DNA from: Alkalihalobacillus sp. BA299
GTDB taxonomy: Bacteria > Bacillota > Bacilli > Bacillales > Bacillaceae_F
Length of the DNA stretch: 64,000 nt
Direction of reading: 5' to 3'
Assembly (NCBI RefSeq): GCF_017745675.1
Contig: NZ_JAFLJM010000019.1
Location: 1 to 64,000, forward strand
Shown one piece after another: positions 1-9,944 of this stretch. The notes beneath the pieces were generated by a model. The model was not told the origin of the DNA. It was given only the letters and a program-made list of their open reading frames with translations, and did not search any database. The stretch's first letter is position 1; every line of letters begins with the position of its first letter. The translations under genes and the position numbers were made by a program.

Positions 1-219
1 AAGTCAGGACACTAATTGCTGGACCTCCAGCGCTTGTCGCCGATAAGCAGCCACCTTCCGCTTTTCTAATTGTCTAGCTACAGCGGCCACCGACTAGCGA
101 GACTTCCCTCACCGCCGTACGATAAGTCAACATCGCCTCACTAAGGTTCATCGTGTTTCCTTTATCTCCTACGGTTCAGTCCAGTCCGTACGTCGCTAAA
201 CGGCCGCTTCCGCTTTTCT
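1..219. repeat. Dispersed repeat locus 1: partial unit B then full unit A
   Basis: Bases 1-68 match the 3' part of unit B (as at 21306-21429) and bases 71-219 are a full unit A (as at 21156-21305 and 39984-40133). The outer stem of unit A pairs AGCGGCC near its start with GGCCGCT near its end. The inner stem pairs CCGTA..ATAAG with CTTTAT..TACGG. Unit B is cut by the window edge. No reading frame is conserved between copies, so I treat it as non-coding. Confidence 0.85.
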
Positions 220-239
220 ATTTTCACTTTGTCGAAATT

Positions 240-268
240 TTGCTAATGAAATTGAAGAGAAATATAGT
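240..268 (+). promoter_or_regulatory. Possible sigma-A promoter of the TPR gene
   Basis: TTGCTA at 240-245 and TATAGT at 263-268 are separated by 17 bp and lie about 45 bp before the start codon. Both boxes deviate from consensus, so this is a weak prediction. Confidence 0.35.
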
Positions 269-313
269 ATACTTGCAGTAGTTGAAATTTCACATTGGAG
301 GAAAACCATATAC

Positions 314-1354
314 ATGAATTCAAAAAGTCATAACGCTGTTACATTAGGGAAAGTGCTTCCGTTTATTCAAAACAGTGATTATTTTTATCAAAAAGGGATT
401 TCATTTTATCGTAAAAATAAAATGGATCGGGCTATTTTTTACATTGAAAAGGCAATTGAGTTAAAGGCTGATGATCCAATATATCACTGTCAATTATCTG
501 CTATATTAGCAGATAAAGGGGATTACGAACGTTCAAATGAAATTTTGCATCATGTGATTACCGAGTTAGATTCTTCTATGTATGAGTGTTACTTTTTTAT
601 GGCCAATAACTATGCTCATCTTGGACTATTTGAGTTAGCTGAAGAAATGGCATTCCACTATATTGAAATGAACGAAGACGGTGAGTTTGTGGATGATTCA
701 CTGTCCTTATTAGAACTGTTACACTTTGAAAGAGATGAATCTTCGGATGAGGGTAAACTAGATGAGGAAGAGCTACTCATCGTTCGTCATGCAAATGCCC
801 AGGCTCATATTGCTCGAGGTCATTATGATCTTGCAATCGAACAGTTAAAACAAATGATAGAAGATCGACCTAATTTATGGTCTGCACATAATCAGTTAGC
901 CAAAGCATTATTTTTACAAGGCCAGCATCAAGCTGCACTTGATCAGACTTATGAAGTGTTAGAAAAGGATCCTGGCAACTTTACCGCTCTGTGTCATTTG
1001 ACGTCTTTTTATTATCAATTAGGTAGAAAAGAAGAAATGATACAGTTAGGGCAATTATTAAATAAAGTTCGTCCAATAAATATCGACCAGCGTTTCTTAT
1101 TAGCTGAAACGTTCTGTAAAATTGAATTTTTTAAAGAAAGCTTTCATCAACTCCGTTTACTAAAAAAAGAGGACTTTGAAGAAACGATTGAATTTCTGCA
1201 ATGTTTTGCAGTCGCATCTTTCCATTGTGGCGATATCGAACGAGCAAACGTTTCTTGGCGAAAAGCAGCAAAATTAGGAGACAAAAAAGCTGAAAAACTT
1301 TTGGCGCAAGATGCAAACGGTTTGCTAAAAAAAGAAAACGTTCGTTATAATTAA
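314..1354 (+). CDS. TPR-repeat protein, YvcD-like
   Basis: This 346-residue protein is made of helical tetratricopeptide repeats. An early repeat (about residues 24-56) reads YQKGISFYRKNKMDRAIFYI, and others cover about 157-235 (ARGHYDLAIEQLKQMI and following). It has no signal peptide or membrane segment, so it should be a cytoplasmic scaffold for protein contacts; no catalytic residues are visible. The ATG follows GGAGG by about 12 bases. The gene lies just upstream of trxB, where B. subtilis has yvcD, and I take the call from that position plus the TPR content. The protein is shorter than I recall for YvcD. The partner proteins and function are unknown. Confidence 0.75.
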   Translation: MNSKSHNAVTLGKVLPFIQNSDYFYQKGISFYRKNKMDRAIFYIEKAIELKADDPIYHCQLSAILADKGDYERSNEILHHVITELDSSMYECYFFMANNYAHLGLFELAEEMAFHYIEMNEDGEFVDDSLSLLELLHFERDESSDEGKLDEEELLIVRHANAQAHIARGHYDLAIEQLKQMIEDRPNLWSAHNQLAKALFLQGQHQAALDQTYEVLEKDPGNFTALCHLTSFYYQLGRKEEMIQLGQLLNKVRPINIDQRFLLAETFCKIEFFKESFHQLRLLKKEDFEETIEFLQCFAVASFHCGDIERANVSWRKAAKLGDKKAEKLLAQDANGLLKKENVRYN

Positions 1355-1504
1355 TCCTGCTTCACTTTATACGCATAAGGGTATTTGAGCATTTTATTGG
1401 ACAGAAGAAAAAGATATTACTACGATAGATAGAGAAAGAAGTGGAATACTACTTGGGGAAGAGTATAAGGCAATATCGCAAGCAATGAAACCCTCATATA
1501 GTAA

Positions 1505-2470
<966 letters not shown>

Positions 2471-2576
2471 TTTCAACGACTTTGCAATGGGAGTCAATTG
2501 TAAAACGGGCTAGATTGTTTACATCGAAAACAATCTACAGAAATTCTTTACAAAACGTAACTGCGTCTTAACTCTT

Positions 2577-2610
2577 TTGTAACAGTCATGAAACATAAAA
2601 AGGTTACTAT
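2577..2610 (+). promoter_or_regulatory. Possible relic of a WalR-type promoter
   Basis: TGTAAC, five bases, then TGAAAC at 2578-2594 is one mismatch from the WalR/YycF consensus TGTWAH-N5-TGTWAH, and TACTAT at 2605-2610 could be a -10 box. A terminator follows only about 45 bases later with no gene between. In B. subtilis the WalR-controlled cwlO gene sits next to trxB. The match is short and could be chance. Confidence 0.25.
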
Positions 2611-2653
2611 AGAGATAAGTAATTGACCCCCTTTTTTATATATTACGTTGAAA

Positions 2654-2687
2654 GCACGAACACAATCTGTTCGTGCCCTTTTTTTTT
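2654..2687 (+). terminator. Rho-independent terminator after trxB
   Basis: GCACGAACA pairs with TGTTCGTGC around a 5-base loop and is followed by CC and a run of nine T residues. The stem is perfect. Confidence 0.85.
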
Positions 2688-2795
2688 AGAATAAGGAAGA
2701 GTAAATTTCGAGGATGTCCAGCTTCAGCGCCCAGCGTCTAGTGGACTTCGCTCTCCTCCTTACGATAAGTCAACATTATTACAAGGTTCATTAAT
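2683..2795. repeat. Dispersed repeat locus 2: truncated unit A
   Basis: The 5' half of unit A is recognisable (CAGCGCCCAGCGTCTAGTGG, then TACGATAAGTCAACAT), but its 3' half is missing or diverged, so the outer stem cannot form. The lead-in after the T-tract (AGAATAAG, then GTAAATTTCGAGG) resembles that of the loci at 60215 and 63885. Confidence 0.7.
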
Positions 2796-2886
2796 TACTA
2801 ACACTCCACATGAAACGAATTTATATATGCCACTTCTTCTCAACTAAGTATCTTTTATTGCTATTACTTCTCGTAGCATCTAACCG

Positions 2887-2915
2887 TTGTGAGTACAACC
2901 GTTTGGTAGTATACT
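2887..2915 (+). promoter_or_regulatory. Sigma-A promoter of the yvcI-crh operon
   Basis: TTGTGA at 2887-2892 and TATACT at 2910-2915 are separated by 17 bp, 28 bases before the chosen start codon. It is the only good promoter before this five-gene run. Confidence 0.65.
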
Positions 2916-2943
2916 TAGGTCATGAGAACGTGAGGTGAGTCGT

Positions 2944-3408
2944 GTGCAAAGAGTTACGAATTGTATTGTCATGAAGGATGAATCGATATTAATGTTACAA
3001 AAACCTCGTCGTGGCTGGTGGGTGGTTCCTGGTGGAAAAATGGAAACCGGTGAGTCAGTACTAGAAGCTGTTAAACGCGAATATCGTGAAGAGACGGGGT
3101 TATCTGTAATTGACCCGAAAATTAATGGCATTTTTACGATTGTCATTAAGGATGGCGAAACGATTACTTCAGAATGGATGTTATTTACGTTTAAAGCCAC
3201 TCAATTTGAAGGGGTTCCGCTTAATCAGTCTCCTGAAGGCAAATTAGCATGGAAAAAAGTAGACGAAGTAAAATCGTTACCTATGGCAGCAGGGGATCGT
3301 TTCATTTTCGAACATATATTATATAATGATGAGCCAATTTACGGGACGTTTCACTACACCCCAGATTTTCAACTTCTTTCATACCGCTTGGAACCGAACA
3401 AACCATAA
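2944..3408 (+). CDS. Nudix hydrolase, YvcI-like
   Basis: A Nudix pyrophosphohydrolase of 154 residues. The Nudix box runs GGKMETGESVLEAVKREYRE with ETG immediately after, giving the GX5EX7REUXEEXGU pattern with the metal-binding glutamates intact. The preceding KPRRGWWVVPGG is typical of the YvcI/MutT group. GTG at 2935 also opens the frame, but GAGGTG at 2932-2937 lies about 6 bases before the GTG at 2944, which gives the usual N-terminus QRVTNC. It is the first gene of a run with rapZ, yvcK, whiA and crh, as in B. subtilis. The substrate is not evident from the sequence. Confidence 0.9.
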   Translation: MQRVTNCIVMKDESILMLQKPRRGWWVVPGGKMETGESVLEAVKREYREETGLSVIDPKINGIFTIVIKDGETITSEWMLFTFKATQFEGVPLNQSPEGKLAWKKVDEVKSLPMAAGDRFIFEHILYNDEPIYGTFHYTPDFQLLSYRLEPNKP

Positions 3409-3488
3409 ATGGAAGTTCCTAAATTTTAAAATCCTCTATTAATAGGTGTTTTGAACTAACTCTATTAAAAGAAGTAAAGGTGATAAAT

Positions 3489-4382
3489 ATGACAGGACAA
3501 AAAGAAGATATACAAATTGTCATTATTACAGGAATGTCAGGAGCCGGTAAAACAGTAGCTGTTCAAAGTTTTGAAGATTTAGGTTATTTTTGTGTCGATA
3601 ATTTACCTCCTGCACTTATTCCTAAATTTATTGACCTCATTGAAAGTTCTGGCGGTAAGATGAACAAAGTCGCATTAGTAATCGACCTTAGAGGACGTGA
3701 GTTTTTTGACCATTTCTTTGAGGTGATTGATAAATTAGGAAATACGCCGAATTTACATTTGAATCCACAAGTTTTGTTTTTGGATGCAAAAGATGCAAAG
3801 CTCGTTCAACGTTATAAAGAGACACGTAGATCACACCCGTTAGCTCCGAAAGGGCTTCCACTTGAGGGGATTAAAGCAGAACGGGAAATGCTTGAAGAAC
3901 TAAAAGGAAGAGCACAACAAATTATAGACACAACCGATCTAAAACCGGTTCAGTTACGAGAAAAGATCAGTCAACGTTTTTCAACAGAAGAGCAGCCGCT
4001 TTTTTCGGTGAATTTGATGTCCTTTGGATTTAAATATGGGATCCCGATTGACGCTGACCTTGTTTTTGATGTTCGGTTTTTACCTAACCCTCACTATATT
4101 GACCATATGCGTCCTAAAACGGGGCTTGATGAGGAAGTATCCTCTTATGTTTTGAAATGGTCTGAAACGCAGCAGTTTATCGAAAAACTTCGTGATCTGC
4201 TCATCTATATGCTTCCCCAGTATAAACGTGAAGGAAAGAGTCAATTGGTCGTCGGAATTGGTTGTACAGGTGGAAAACACCGTTCAGTGACGTTAGCAGA
4301 GTATTTTGGGGAATACTTTTCAAATGAGTATGTCGTCCATGTAAGTCATCGAGATATTGAAAAAGGAAAGGATAGACACTAG
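3489..4382 (+). CDS. rapZ: RapZ/YvcJ family nucleotide-binding protein
   Basis: This 297-residue protein has a Walker A motif GMSGAGKT at residues 15-22 and the conserved C-terminal block [12 protein letters not shown] of the RapZ family. In E. coli RapZ is an RNA-binding adaptor in glmZ control; in B. subtilis YvcJ binds and hydrolyses nucleotides and affects competence. A GTG at 3480 is in frame, but AAGGTGAT spans that codon and fits the ATG at 3489. The stop codon TAG overlaps the GTG start of the next gene by one base, which indicates translational coupling. Confidence 0.95.
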   Translation: MTGQKEDIQIVIITGMSGAGKTVAVQSFEDLGYFCVDNLPPALIPKFIDLIESSGGKMNKVALVIDLRGREFFDHFFEVIDKLGNTPNLHLNPQVLFLDAKDAKLVQRYKETRRSHPLAPKGLPLEGIKAEREMLEELKGRAQQIIDTTDLKPVQLREKISQRFSTEEQPLFSVNLMSFGFKYGIPIDADLVFDVRFLPNPHYIDHMRPKTGLDEEVSSYVLKWSETQQFIEKLRDLLIYMLPQYKREGKSQLVVGIGCTGGKHRSVTLAEYFGEYFSNEYVVHVSHRDIEKGKDRH

Positions 4383-5326
4383 TGAAAAAGAAAAAGGTCG
4401 TTGTCATCGGGGGAGGAACAGGCTTATCCGTTCTATTACGAGGCTTAAAAACGTTTCCAGTGGATATTACAGCGATCGTAACCGTTGCTGATGATGGGGG
4501 TAGTTCAGGGCGATTACGTAAAGAGTTAGACATTCCACCACCTGGAGATGTACGAAATGTGCTCGTCGCATTAGCGGAAGTAGAGCCATTAGTCGAACAA
4601 TTATTTCAACATCGTTTTCAAAATGGAGAGGGACTTAGTGGCCATTCATTAGGGAATTTACTTCTTGCGGGCATGACCTCGTTAACAGGGGATTTTGCTA
4701 GGGGAATTAGTGAGCTTAGTAAAGTTTTAAATGTGAGAGGAAAAGTGTATCCTGCAGCGAATCAAAGTATCGTCCTACATGCTAAAATGTGTGATGGTAC
4801 GGTCGTGAGTGGAGAATCGAAAATTCCGCAAGTAGGTAAACAGATTAAGGAAGTATTTTTGACACCTGATAATGTATCGCCACTTCGGGAAAGTATTGAT
4901 GCAATACAAGCGGCTGACATCATCATCATCGGCCCGGGTAGTCTTTATACAAGCGTACTTCCGAATTTACTCGTACCTGGTATTGCTGAGGAAGTGAAAA
5001 AAGCAAGCGCTAAAAAAATATATATTTGTAATGTGATGACTCAACCAGGAGAGACCGATCGATACAAAGCATCTGATCATGTGAAAGCGATCGTCGATCA
5101 TTGTGGTAATCAGCTTTTAGATTATATTGTTGTGAACCAACAAAAAATCCCTCAAAATATCATATCCCGGTATGCAGAAGAAGGGGCAGAGCCTGTCGAG
5201 TTCGATAAAGACGAACTGCAAATGTACGGGATACGTATAGTGAATGAGTCATTTTTACAATATAATGATAAACTAATAAGACATGATGCAAATAAAGTAG
5301 CTCAAATGATTTTACAGCTAACATAG
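4382..5326 (+). CDS. YvcK/MgfK gluconeogenesis and morphogenesis factor
   Basis: The 314-residue protein begins with the nucleotide-binding loop [18 protein letters not shown], followed by [14 protein letters not shown] and [11 protein letters not shown], which define the YvcK/CofD-like family. In B. subtilis YvcK binds UDP-sugars and is needed for growth on gluconeogenic carbon and for normal cell shape. The GTG start overlaps the rapZ stop by one base. A run of lysines follows the start, and no membrane segment is present. Confidence 0.95.
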   Translation: MKKKKVVVIGGGTGLSVLLRGLKTFPVDITAIVTVADDGGSSGRLRKELDIPPPGDVRNVLVALAEVEPLVEQLFQHRFQNGEGLSGHSLGNLLLAGMTSLTGDFARGISELSKVLNVRGKVYPAANQSIVLHAKMCDGTVVSGESKIPQVGKQIKEVFLTPDNVSPLRESIDAIQAADIIIIGPGSLYTSVLPNLLVPGIAEEVKKASAKKIYICNVMTQPGETDRYKASDHVKAIVDHCGNQLLDYIVVNQQKIPQNIISRYAEEGAEPVEFDKDELQMYGIRIVNESFLQYNDKLIRHDANKVAQMILQLT

Positions 5327-5354
5327 TGTAGATGGTGATATGGGGGTGAGACTG

Positions 5355-6308
5355 TTGTCATTTGCTGCAACTACGAAAAAAGAACTCACTCAATTAGAAG
5401 GAAATGAATGTTGTGCAAAAGCTGAGTTAACCGCTCTTATTCGAATGAATGGTTCTCTTGCCGTTAGCAATCAAAAATTTATGTTAGATATTACGACAGA
5501 GAATGCCGCAATTGCGAGAAGAATCTATACACTAGTAAAAAAGCTATTTCCGCAAACTCATATGGAGTTACTCGTTCGAAAAAAGATGCGCTTGAAAAAA
5601 AATAATGTCTATTTAGTGAGAATTTCACAAGAAGCAAGGCAAACTCTTGAAAATTTAGGTATTATAGGGGAAGGGTTTACTTTTATCCGAACAATTTCTC
5701 CTAGTATCATAAAGAAGCATTGCTGCCGTCGTGGTTATTTGAGGGGAGCATTTCTAGCAGGGGGATCGATTAACCACCCTGAAACTTCTTCGTACCATTT
5801 AGAAATTTTTTCACTTTATGAAGAGCATAATGAATCATTATGTGAATTAATGAATTCCTTTGGTTTGAATGCGAAAACATTGGAACGGAAAAAGGGGTTT
5901 ATTACGTATATTAAGGAAAGTGAAAAAATTACAGAATTCCTAAATATTATTGGTGCCCATCAAGCGTTACTTTATTTTGAAGATGTTCGGATCATGAAGG
6001 ATATGAGAAACTCAGTGAACCGACTCGTCAATTGTGAAACAGCGAACTTGAATAAAACGGTAGGAGCCGCTTTAAGACAAGTGGAGAATATTCGCTTGGT
6101 TGATCGTGAAATCGGTTTAGTTAATTTGCCAGGAAAGCTTAGGGAAATTGCTGAACTGCGGGTAAAGCATCAGGATGTGACTTTAAAAGAGTTAGGAGAA
6201 ATGGTGTCTACCGGAAAAGTTAGTAAATCTGGAGTCAATCATCGTCTTCGTAAAATAGATGAATTAGCGGAACGGATTCGCTCAGGTGAACAGTTAACAG
6301 GATTCTAA
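5355..6308 (+). CDS. whiA: WhiA family DNA-binding protein
   Basis: WhiA combines a LAGLIDADG-like N-terminal domain with a C-terminal helix-turn-helix. In Bacillus it affects cell division and chromosome segregation. Residues 1-12 read [12 protein letters not shown], the usual N-terminus. The C-terminal [20 protein letters not shown] with [15 protein letters not shown] is the HTH part. ATG at 5340 is in frame, but GGGGTGAG at 5343-5350 is placed for the TTG at 5355, giving 317 residues, very close to the B. subtilis protein. It lies 28 bases after yvcK and 93 before crh. Confidence 0.95.
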   Translation: MSFAATTKKELTQLEGNECCAKAELTALIRMNGSLAVSNQKFMLDITTENAAIARRIYTLVKKLFPQTHMELLVRKKMRLKKNNVYLVRISQEARQTLENLGIIGEGFTFIRTISPSIIKKHCCRRGYLRGAFLAGGSINHPETSSYHLEIFSLYEEHNESLCELMNSFGLNAKTLERKKGFITYIKESEKITEFLNIIGAHQALLYFEDVRIMKDMRNSVNRLVNCETANLNKTVGAALRQVENIRLVDREIGLVNLPGKLREIAELRVKHQDVTLKELGEMVSTGKVSKSGVNHRLRKIDELAERIRSGEQLTGF

Positions 6309-6401
6309 CGCGTGTCTTTGTTCACTAATGATGAACAAACCAAACATGTAGGACCGAAAAGATAAATAATACATTTGTGCATAGAAATGGAGGTAGTTCA
6401 C

Positions 6402-6659
6402 GTGATTGAAAAACAATTAGAAGTAAAATTAAAAACAGGTCTTCAAGCAAGACCAGCTGCACTTTTTGTCCAAGAGGCTAATCGTTATTCTTCCGATATT
6501 TTTATTGAGAAGGATAACAAAAAAGTAAATGCAAAAAGTATCATGGGTATTATGAGTCTTGCCATCGGTAAAGGTGTTACCATCAATGTAATTGTCGACG
6601 GCAGAGATGAAGAAGAAGCGATCGCTGCACTTGAAGCCTTCGTACAAAATGAAGATTAA
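6402..6659 (+). CDS. crh: Catabolite repression HPr-like protein Crh
   Basis: This 85-residue protein is a homologue of HPr. Position 15 is glutamine (GLQARPAAL) where PTS HPr carries the phosphorylated histidine, and Ser46 (NAKSIMG), the HPr kinase target, is kept. That residue pair is the hallmark of Crh, which as P-Ser-Crh is a CcpA corepressor and does not carry PTS phosphate. Crh also binds metabolic enzymes. The GTG at 6402 follows GGAGGT by 7 bases and places Ser46 at its family number. It ends the operon and is followed by a strong terminator. Confidence 0.96.
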   Translation: MIEKQLEVKLKTGLQARPAALFVQEANRYSSDIFIEKDNKKVNAKSIMGIMSLAIGKGVTINVIVDGRDEEEAIAALEAFVQNED

Positions 6660-6663
6660 TACG

Positions 6664-6699
6664 AAAACTGAGCGAAGACAGTAGTCCAGCTCAGTTTTT
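6664..6699 (+). terminator. Terminator after crh
   Basis: AAAACTGAGC pairs perfectly with GCTCAGTTTT, followed by TA and more T residues, just past the crh stop codon. Confidence 0.85.
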
Positions 6700-6751
6700 A
6701 TTTGGGCTGTTTTCGTGATGTTTCAAATTAGCTATTTTCGTAAACTTTGTT

Positions 6752-6799
6752 GCTATTGGACCGTTAACCAAGCTTTCGCTTGGTTAACAGTCCAATAGC
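6752..6799. repeat. Long near-perfect hairpin without T-tract
   Basis: GCTATTGGAC (6752-6761) pairs with GTCCAATAGC (6790-6799) and GTTAACCAAGC (6763-6773) pairs with GCTTGGTTAAC (6778-6788). This gives 21 paired bases, one C/A mismatch and a 4-base loop. No T-run follows on either side, so it is not a standard terminator. It lies between convergent crh and clpP. Confidence 0.75.
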
Positions 6800-6881
6800 T
6801 AAAAGCAACAATCTTTTAGAAAAGAGCCTTCAAATTAGAGTAGGCCTATTAGTGAAAAAGCTTTTAAACTTTCTCAGAGGC

Positions 6882-7015
6882 TTGGACACAAGTTGGACAC
6901 AGTTTGGACAATAAAACCTGGAAACTGGACAATATATTTAAAATCTGGATCATAAAACTGAGCTTCTAGACGATATATTTGAAATCTGGACCATATCCTT
7001 GAAATTTGACCAAAA
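6882..7015. repeat. Degenerate tandem array, about 20-bp period
   Basis: Units start with GGAC or a variant: two 11-bp half units, then units of 20-21 bp such as GGACAATATATTTAAAATCT and AGACGATATATTTGAAATCT. Units differ at many positions. The array lies in the space between crh and clpP and has no gene-like reading frame. Confidence 0.7.
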
Positions 7016-7087
7016 TGGTGCGCGTTAGTTTGAAGATATTTTAGGGGCGCTCTATCTAAAAGTGTCTCCTTAGTCCTCTTTCCATAA

Positions 7088-7124
7088 AAGAAGGCCCCCA
7101 TCCGAAGTGAAATGGGGGCTTTTC
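7088..7124 (-). terminator. Terminator of clpP
   Basis: GCCCCCAT pairs with ATGGGGGC. Read on the minus strand the stem is followed by CCTTCTTTTAT. It lies about 60 bases after the clpP stop. The other face has TTTTCT, so it may act in both directions. Confidence 0.75.
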
Positions 7125-7183
7125 TGCCTAACAAATATGCCTATTCAGCAACACACACTAACATCACCAGCTTAAAGCGTCAA

Positions 7184-7777
7184 TTATTTTGTCGCGTTTG
7201 GCGATGAGATGACGGTATCAATAAGGCCGTATTCTTTAGCTTTTTCAGCCGTCATGAAATTATCACGGTCTGTATCTTTGGCGATGACTTCTAGTGGTTG
7301 ACCTGTGCGTTCAGCTAAGATTTTATTTAAGTGTTCGCGCATTTCAATAATACGTTTTGCATGAATTTCAATATCAGATGCTTGACCGCGAGTACCGCCA
7401 AGTGGTTGGTGAATCATGACTTCACTATTAGGTAACGCAAAGCGTTTACCTTTTTCGCCAGCAGCGAGTAAAAATGCACCCATTGATGCAGCCATACCGA
7501 TACAAATCGTAGATACTTGAGGCTTAATGTAGTTCATTGTATCATAAATTGCCATACCGGCTGTGATAGAACCACCTGGGCTATTTATATATAGTGAAAT
7601 ATCTTTTTCAGGATCTTCGGCTTGTAAGAAAAGTAATTGTGCAACAATCGAATTTGCAACATTGTCATCGATGCCACTTCCAAGCATAATTATACGATCT
7701 TTTAATAGACGTGAATAAATATCGTATGCACGCTCACCACGATTTGTTTGTTCAATAACTGTAGGAATTAAATTCAT
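7184..7777 (-). CDS. clpP: ATP-dependent Clp protease proteolytic subunit
   Basis: ClpP forms a barrel of two seven-subunit rings that degrades proteins fed by ClpC, ClpX or ClpE. The 197-residue product has the catalytic triad Ser98 (GMAASMGAF), His123 (MIHQPLGG) and Asp172 (DTDRDNFM). The length equals the B. subtilis protein. The ATG is preceded on the minus strand by AGGAGG 7 bases away. The promoter at 7861-7889 overlaps a CtsR operator, so heat and protein-stress induction is expected. The gene stands alone and converges on crh. Confidence 0.98.
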   Translation of the reverse strand: MNLIPTVIEQTNRGERAYDIYSRLLKDRIIMLGSGIDDNVANSIVAQLLFLQAEDPEKDISLYINSPGGSITAGMAIYDTMNYIKPQVSTICIGMAASMGAFLLAAGEKGKRFALPNSEVMIHQPLGGTRGQASDIEIHAKRIIEMREHLNKILAERTGQPLEVIAKDTDRDNFMTAEKAKEYGLIDTVISSPNATK

Positions 7778-7860
7778 ATTTTTATCCTCCTTGTGATTTA
7801 GTTAGATTTCGAAGTAGTCCCATTTGCCATGGATGTTCAAAGTCAGCTTTACTTATGTAC

Positions 7861-7889
7861 ATGATACTCAAAAGGTCAATTAAGGTCAA
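7861..7889 (-). promoter_or_regulatory. Sigma-A promoter of clpP
   Basis: On the minus strand TTGACC (7889-7884), a 17-bp spacer and TATCAT (7866-7861) form a standard promoter about 85 bases before the clpP ATG. The -35 box lies inside the CtsR operator. Confidence 0.8.
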
Positions 7890-7890
7890 A
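7874..7890. promoter_or_regulatory. CtsR operator of clpP
   Basis: GGTCAAT-TAA-GGTCAAA matches the CtsR direct heptad repeat RGTCAAA-NAN-RGTCAAA with one mismatch in the first heptad. It covers the clpP -35 region, consistent with repression released under heat stress. Confidence 0.85.
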
Positions 7891-8092
7891 TGATAACTCT
7901 TCTTTATATATACTATTTCTCCTTTTTTATTTTCATCCCTCTTTCATCATAGCCGAAAATAAAAAAAAACAAACTTTATTTGTAATATTGGCTAACATTT
8001 TCTCTTTACAGAAATGAAAACTGTTCATAAACTATAATAAGAGACTATAAAATGTAGAAATGATAGAAGCAGTTTTGACGTATACACTAACA

Positions 8093-8106
8093 AGAAAGCG
8101 CTTTCA
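8093..8106. promoter_or_regulatory. cre site before sigL
   Basis: AGAAAGCGCTTTCA differs from the cre consensus TGWAANCGNTNWCA only at its first base and has the palindromic core AAAGCGCTTT. A TATAAT box lies upstream at 8033-8038, so the site is probably within the transcribed leader. In B. subtilis CcpA represses sigL by a roadblock at a site placed like this. Confidence 0.75.
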
Positions 8107-8186
8107 GTAACGTAAGCACCTGAGCAATGAAAATTTTAAGCACCTAATGATAAAAATCTATTGATGCAAATAAGGGGAGAGTAGTT

Positions 8187-9530
8187 ATGAGAATGGATGT
8201 TGGTCTTTTTCAACAACAAACGACAGGATTATATATGACCAAAGAACTTCGGCAAGCAATCTCACTCCTGCAATATTCAATGACTGAGCTGACGGAGTAT
8301 ATTCAAGAGCAAGCATTGGAAAATCCGCTCATTGAGTTAGAGGAAAACTTCCAGGTTGATCTAATGAAAAAAGAGAAGCAGAGAGAAGATATAGACGACC
8401 GGCAATGGGAGAGTGGATATAGGGAACAAGAGGTTTCACCGCTCGATTTCGTCAGCAGTGACCGTTATAATTTGCACGATCATTTACTCTATCAAGGGAG
8501 GTTTTTAGATTTAAACGAGTGTAGTCACGAAGCGCTGCGTTATTTTATTCTTCATGTGAATGAAGATGGTTACTTGAGCGAGCCTGTTGAGGAAATGGTG
8601 AAAGAATTAAAAATATCAGAAGACGAAGGCGAAATTCTCCTTATGATTTTACAAAATATGGAACCGACAGGAGTTGGAGCTAGAAACCTTCAAGAATGCC
8701 TTTTATTACAATTGGCGAAAAGAAAAGAGCGAAATCATCTTGCGGAGATGATCATTGAAAACTATATGGAAATGCTTGCTGCGAAGCGCTGGAAAGAACT
8801 TTCAAAAGAGTTATCAGTTACGCTTCAAGAAATCCAACAAGTGTATGATTTAATCCAAACGTTGCAGCCGAGACCAGGTGTGAACTACACAGATGATCTC
8901 CCAAAATATATTCAAGCGGATGTTACGGTAGAGGAAATGGAAGGTGAGCTAGTCGTACTCGTCAATGATGAATTGCTCCCAAGAATACAGTTAAACAAAC
9001 AATATCAATCTCTTTTACACGATAAGAGCTCAGAGGCAAATGAATATATTCGAAAGAAGTATGATCAAGTGCAATGGTTATTAAAAAATATTAAGCAACG
9101 GCAAGTAACGTTATATCAAGTGACCGAAGCGATTGTTCGTCATCAGAAAGAGTTTTTTTACAAAGGAGCAGAAGCACTAAGACCGTTAACATTAAGACAA
9201 ATTGCTGATGAAATCGATGTCCATGAATCGACCGTGAGTCGGGTGACAACGAATAAATATTTACAATCTCCACGTGGGTTATTTGAGCTAAAATATTTCT
9301 TTACGACTGCTCTTTCGAATGGAAACGCCGGTGAAACTTCTTCATCTTATGCAAAAGAAGTGATAAAATCATTAATTGAAAAAGAAGATAAACGGAAACC
9401 TTTATCTGATCAAAAAATTGTTGATGCATTAAAGTCGCAGCATAACATTGAACTTTCTCGTAGAGCAGTTGCGAAGTATCGTGATGAGATGAACATTCCG
9501 TCATCATCGAAACGAAAACGATTTGAATAG
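8187..9530 (+). CDS. sigL: RNA polymerase sigma-54 factor (SigL)
   Basis: The 447-residue sigma factor recognises -24/-12 promoters and needs an activator ATPase. Region I is glutamine- and leucine-rich (GLFQQQTTGLYMTKELRQAI). The core-binding middle region follows, then the HTH block HESTVSRVTTNKYLQSPRG and a C-terminal RpoN box RRAVAKYRDEMNIP. SD AGGGGAGA lies 6 bases before the ATG. The stop overlaps the region of the next gene, so the two are co-transcribed. A cre site in the leader implies catabolite control. No sigma-54-dependent activator is encoded in this window. Confidence 0.97.
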   Translation: MRMDVGLFQQQTTGLYMTKELRQAISLLQYSMTELTEYIQEQALENPLIELEENFQVDLMKKEKQREDIDDRQWESGYREQEVSPLDFVSSDRYNLHDHLLYQGRFLDLNECSHEALRYFILHVNEDGYLSEPVEEMVKELKISEDEGEILLMILQNMEPTGVGARNLQECLLLQLAKRKERNHLAEMIIENYMEMLAAKRWKELSKELSVTLQEIQQVYDLIQTLQPRPGVNYTDDLPKYIQADVTVEEMEGELVVLVNDELLPRIQLNKQYQSLLHDKSSEANEYIRKKYDQVQWLLKNIKQRQVTLYQVTEAIVRHQKEFFYKGAEALRPLTLRQIADEIDVHESTVSRVTTNKYLQSPRGLFELKYFFTTALSNGNAGETSSSYAKEVIKSLIEKEDKRKPLSDQKIVDALKSQHNIELSRRAVAKYRDEMNIPSSSKRKRFE

Positions 9531-9541
9531 TGGGGGTTGTT

Positions 9542-9793
9542 ATGGATAAACTAAAGGTAACGTTTTTTACGAAAGAAAATTGCTCCTTATGTGACAATGG
9601 ATTAACCGTATTAAAAATGGTTCAGGAGGATATACCATTTGAAATTGAAATGGTTGATATTTATAAAGATGATGTGTTACTTGAAAAATATCAAGTAATG
9701 ATCCCTGTTGTTTCAATCGATGGCGAAGAGGTTGATTTCGGAATTTTATCTGAAGATAAAATAAGAAAACGTTTACTTTCAGTTTGTCGATAA
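9542..9793 (+). CDS. Small glutaredoxin/thioredoxin-fold protein
   Basis: This 83-residue protein has a CxxC motif (TKENCSLCDNG) near residue 15 and the PVVSIDG cis-proline loop of the thioredoxin fold (IPVVSIDGEEVDFG). It belongs to the DUF836/glutaredoxin-like group. The likely role is a dithiol redox reaction in the cytoplasm; the partner is unknown. The frame opens at a GTG that overlaps the sigL stop (9530), but GGGGG at 9533-9537 suits the ATG at 9542. It lies between sigL and the CggR operator and is probably translated from the sigL transcript. Confidence 0.8.
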   Translation: MDKLKVTFFTKENCSLCDNGLTVLKMVQEDIPFEIEMVDIYKDDVLLEKYQVMIPVVSIDGEEVDFGILSEDKIRKRLLSVCR

Positions 9794-9800
9794 AATTGAC

Positions 9801-9830
9801 TTGAAGTTAAGATCATTTCCTTGTTACAAT
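9801..9830 (+). promoter_or_regulatory. Promoter of the cggR-glycolysis operon
   Basis: TTGAAG at 9801-9806 and TACAAT at 9825-9830 are 18 bp apart, about 40 bases upstream of the CggR operator. A second TTGACT lies at 9796-9801 with a less favourable 23-bp spacer. Confidence 0.6.
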
Positions 9831-9868
9831 AGAAGTGCAAAAGGATTTGGTCTTTTTTTTACACAAAA

Positions 9869-9904
9869 CGGGACATTTTTTGTCACGTAGGGACGTATAC
9901 AGTC
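9869..9904 (+). promoter_or_regulatory. CggR operator
   Basis: CGGGAC-N6-TGTC-N4-AGGGAC-N6-AGTC matches the two-part CggR target of B. subtilis (CGGGAC-N6-TGTC, repeated after four bases) with one change in each half of the second copy. It is downstream of the promoter, so bound CggR tetramer would block transcription unless fructose-1,6-bisphosphate is present. Confidence 0.92.
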
Positions 9905-9944
9905 CCAATTATAGGGGATGTATAACAATAGAAGGAGAATAAGG

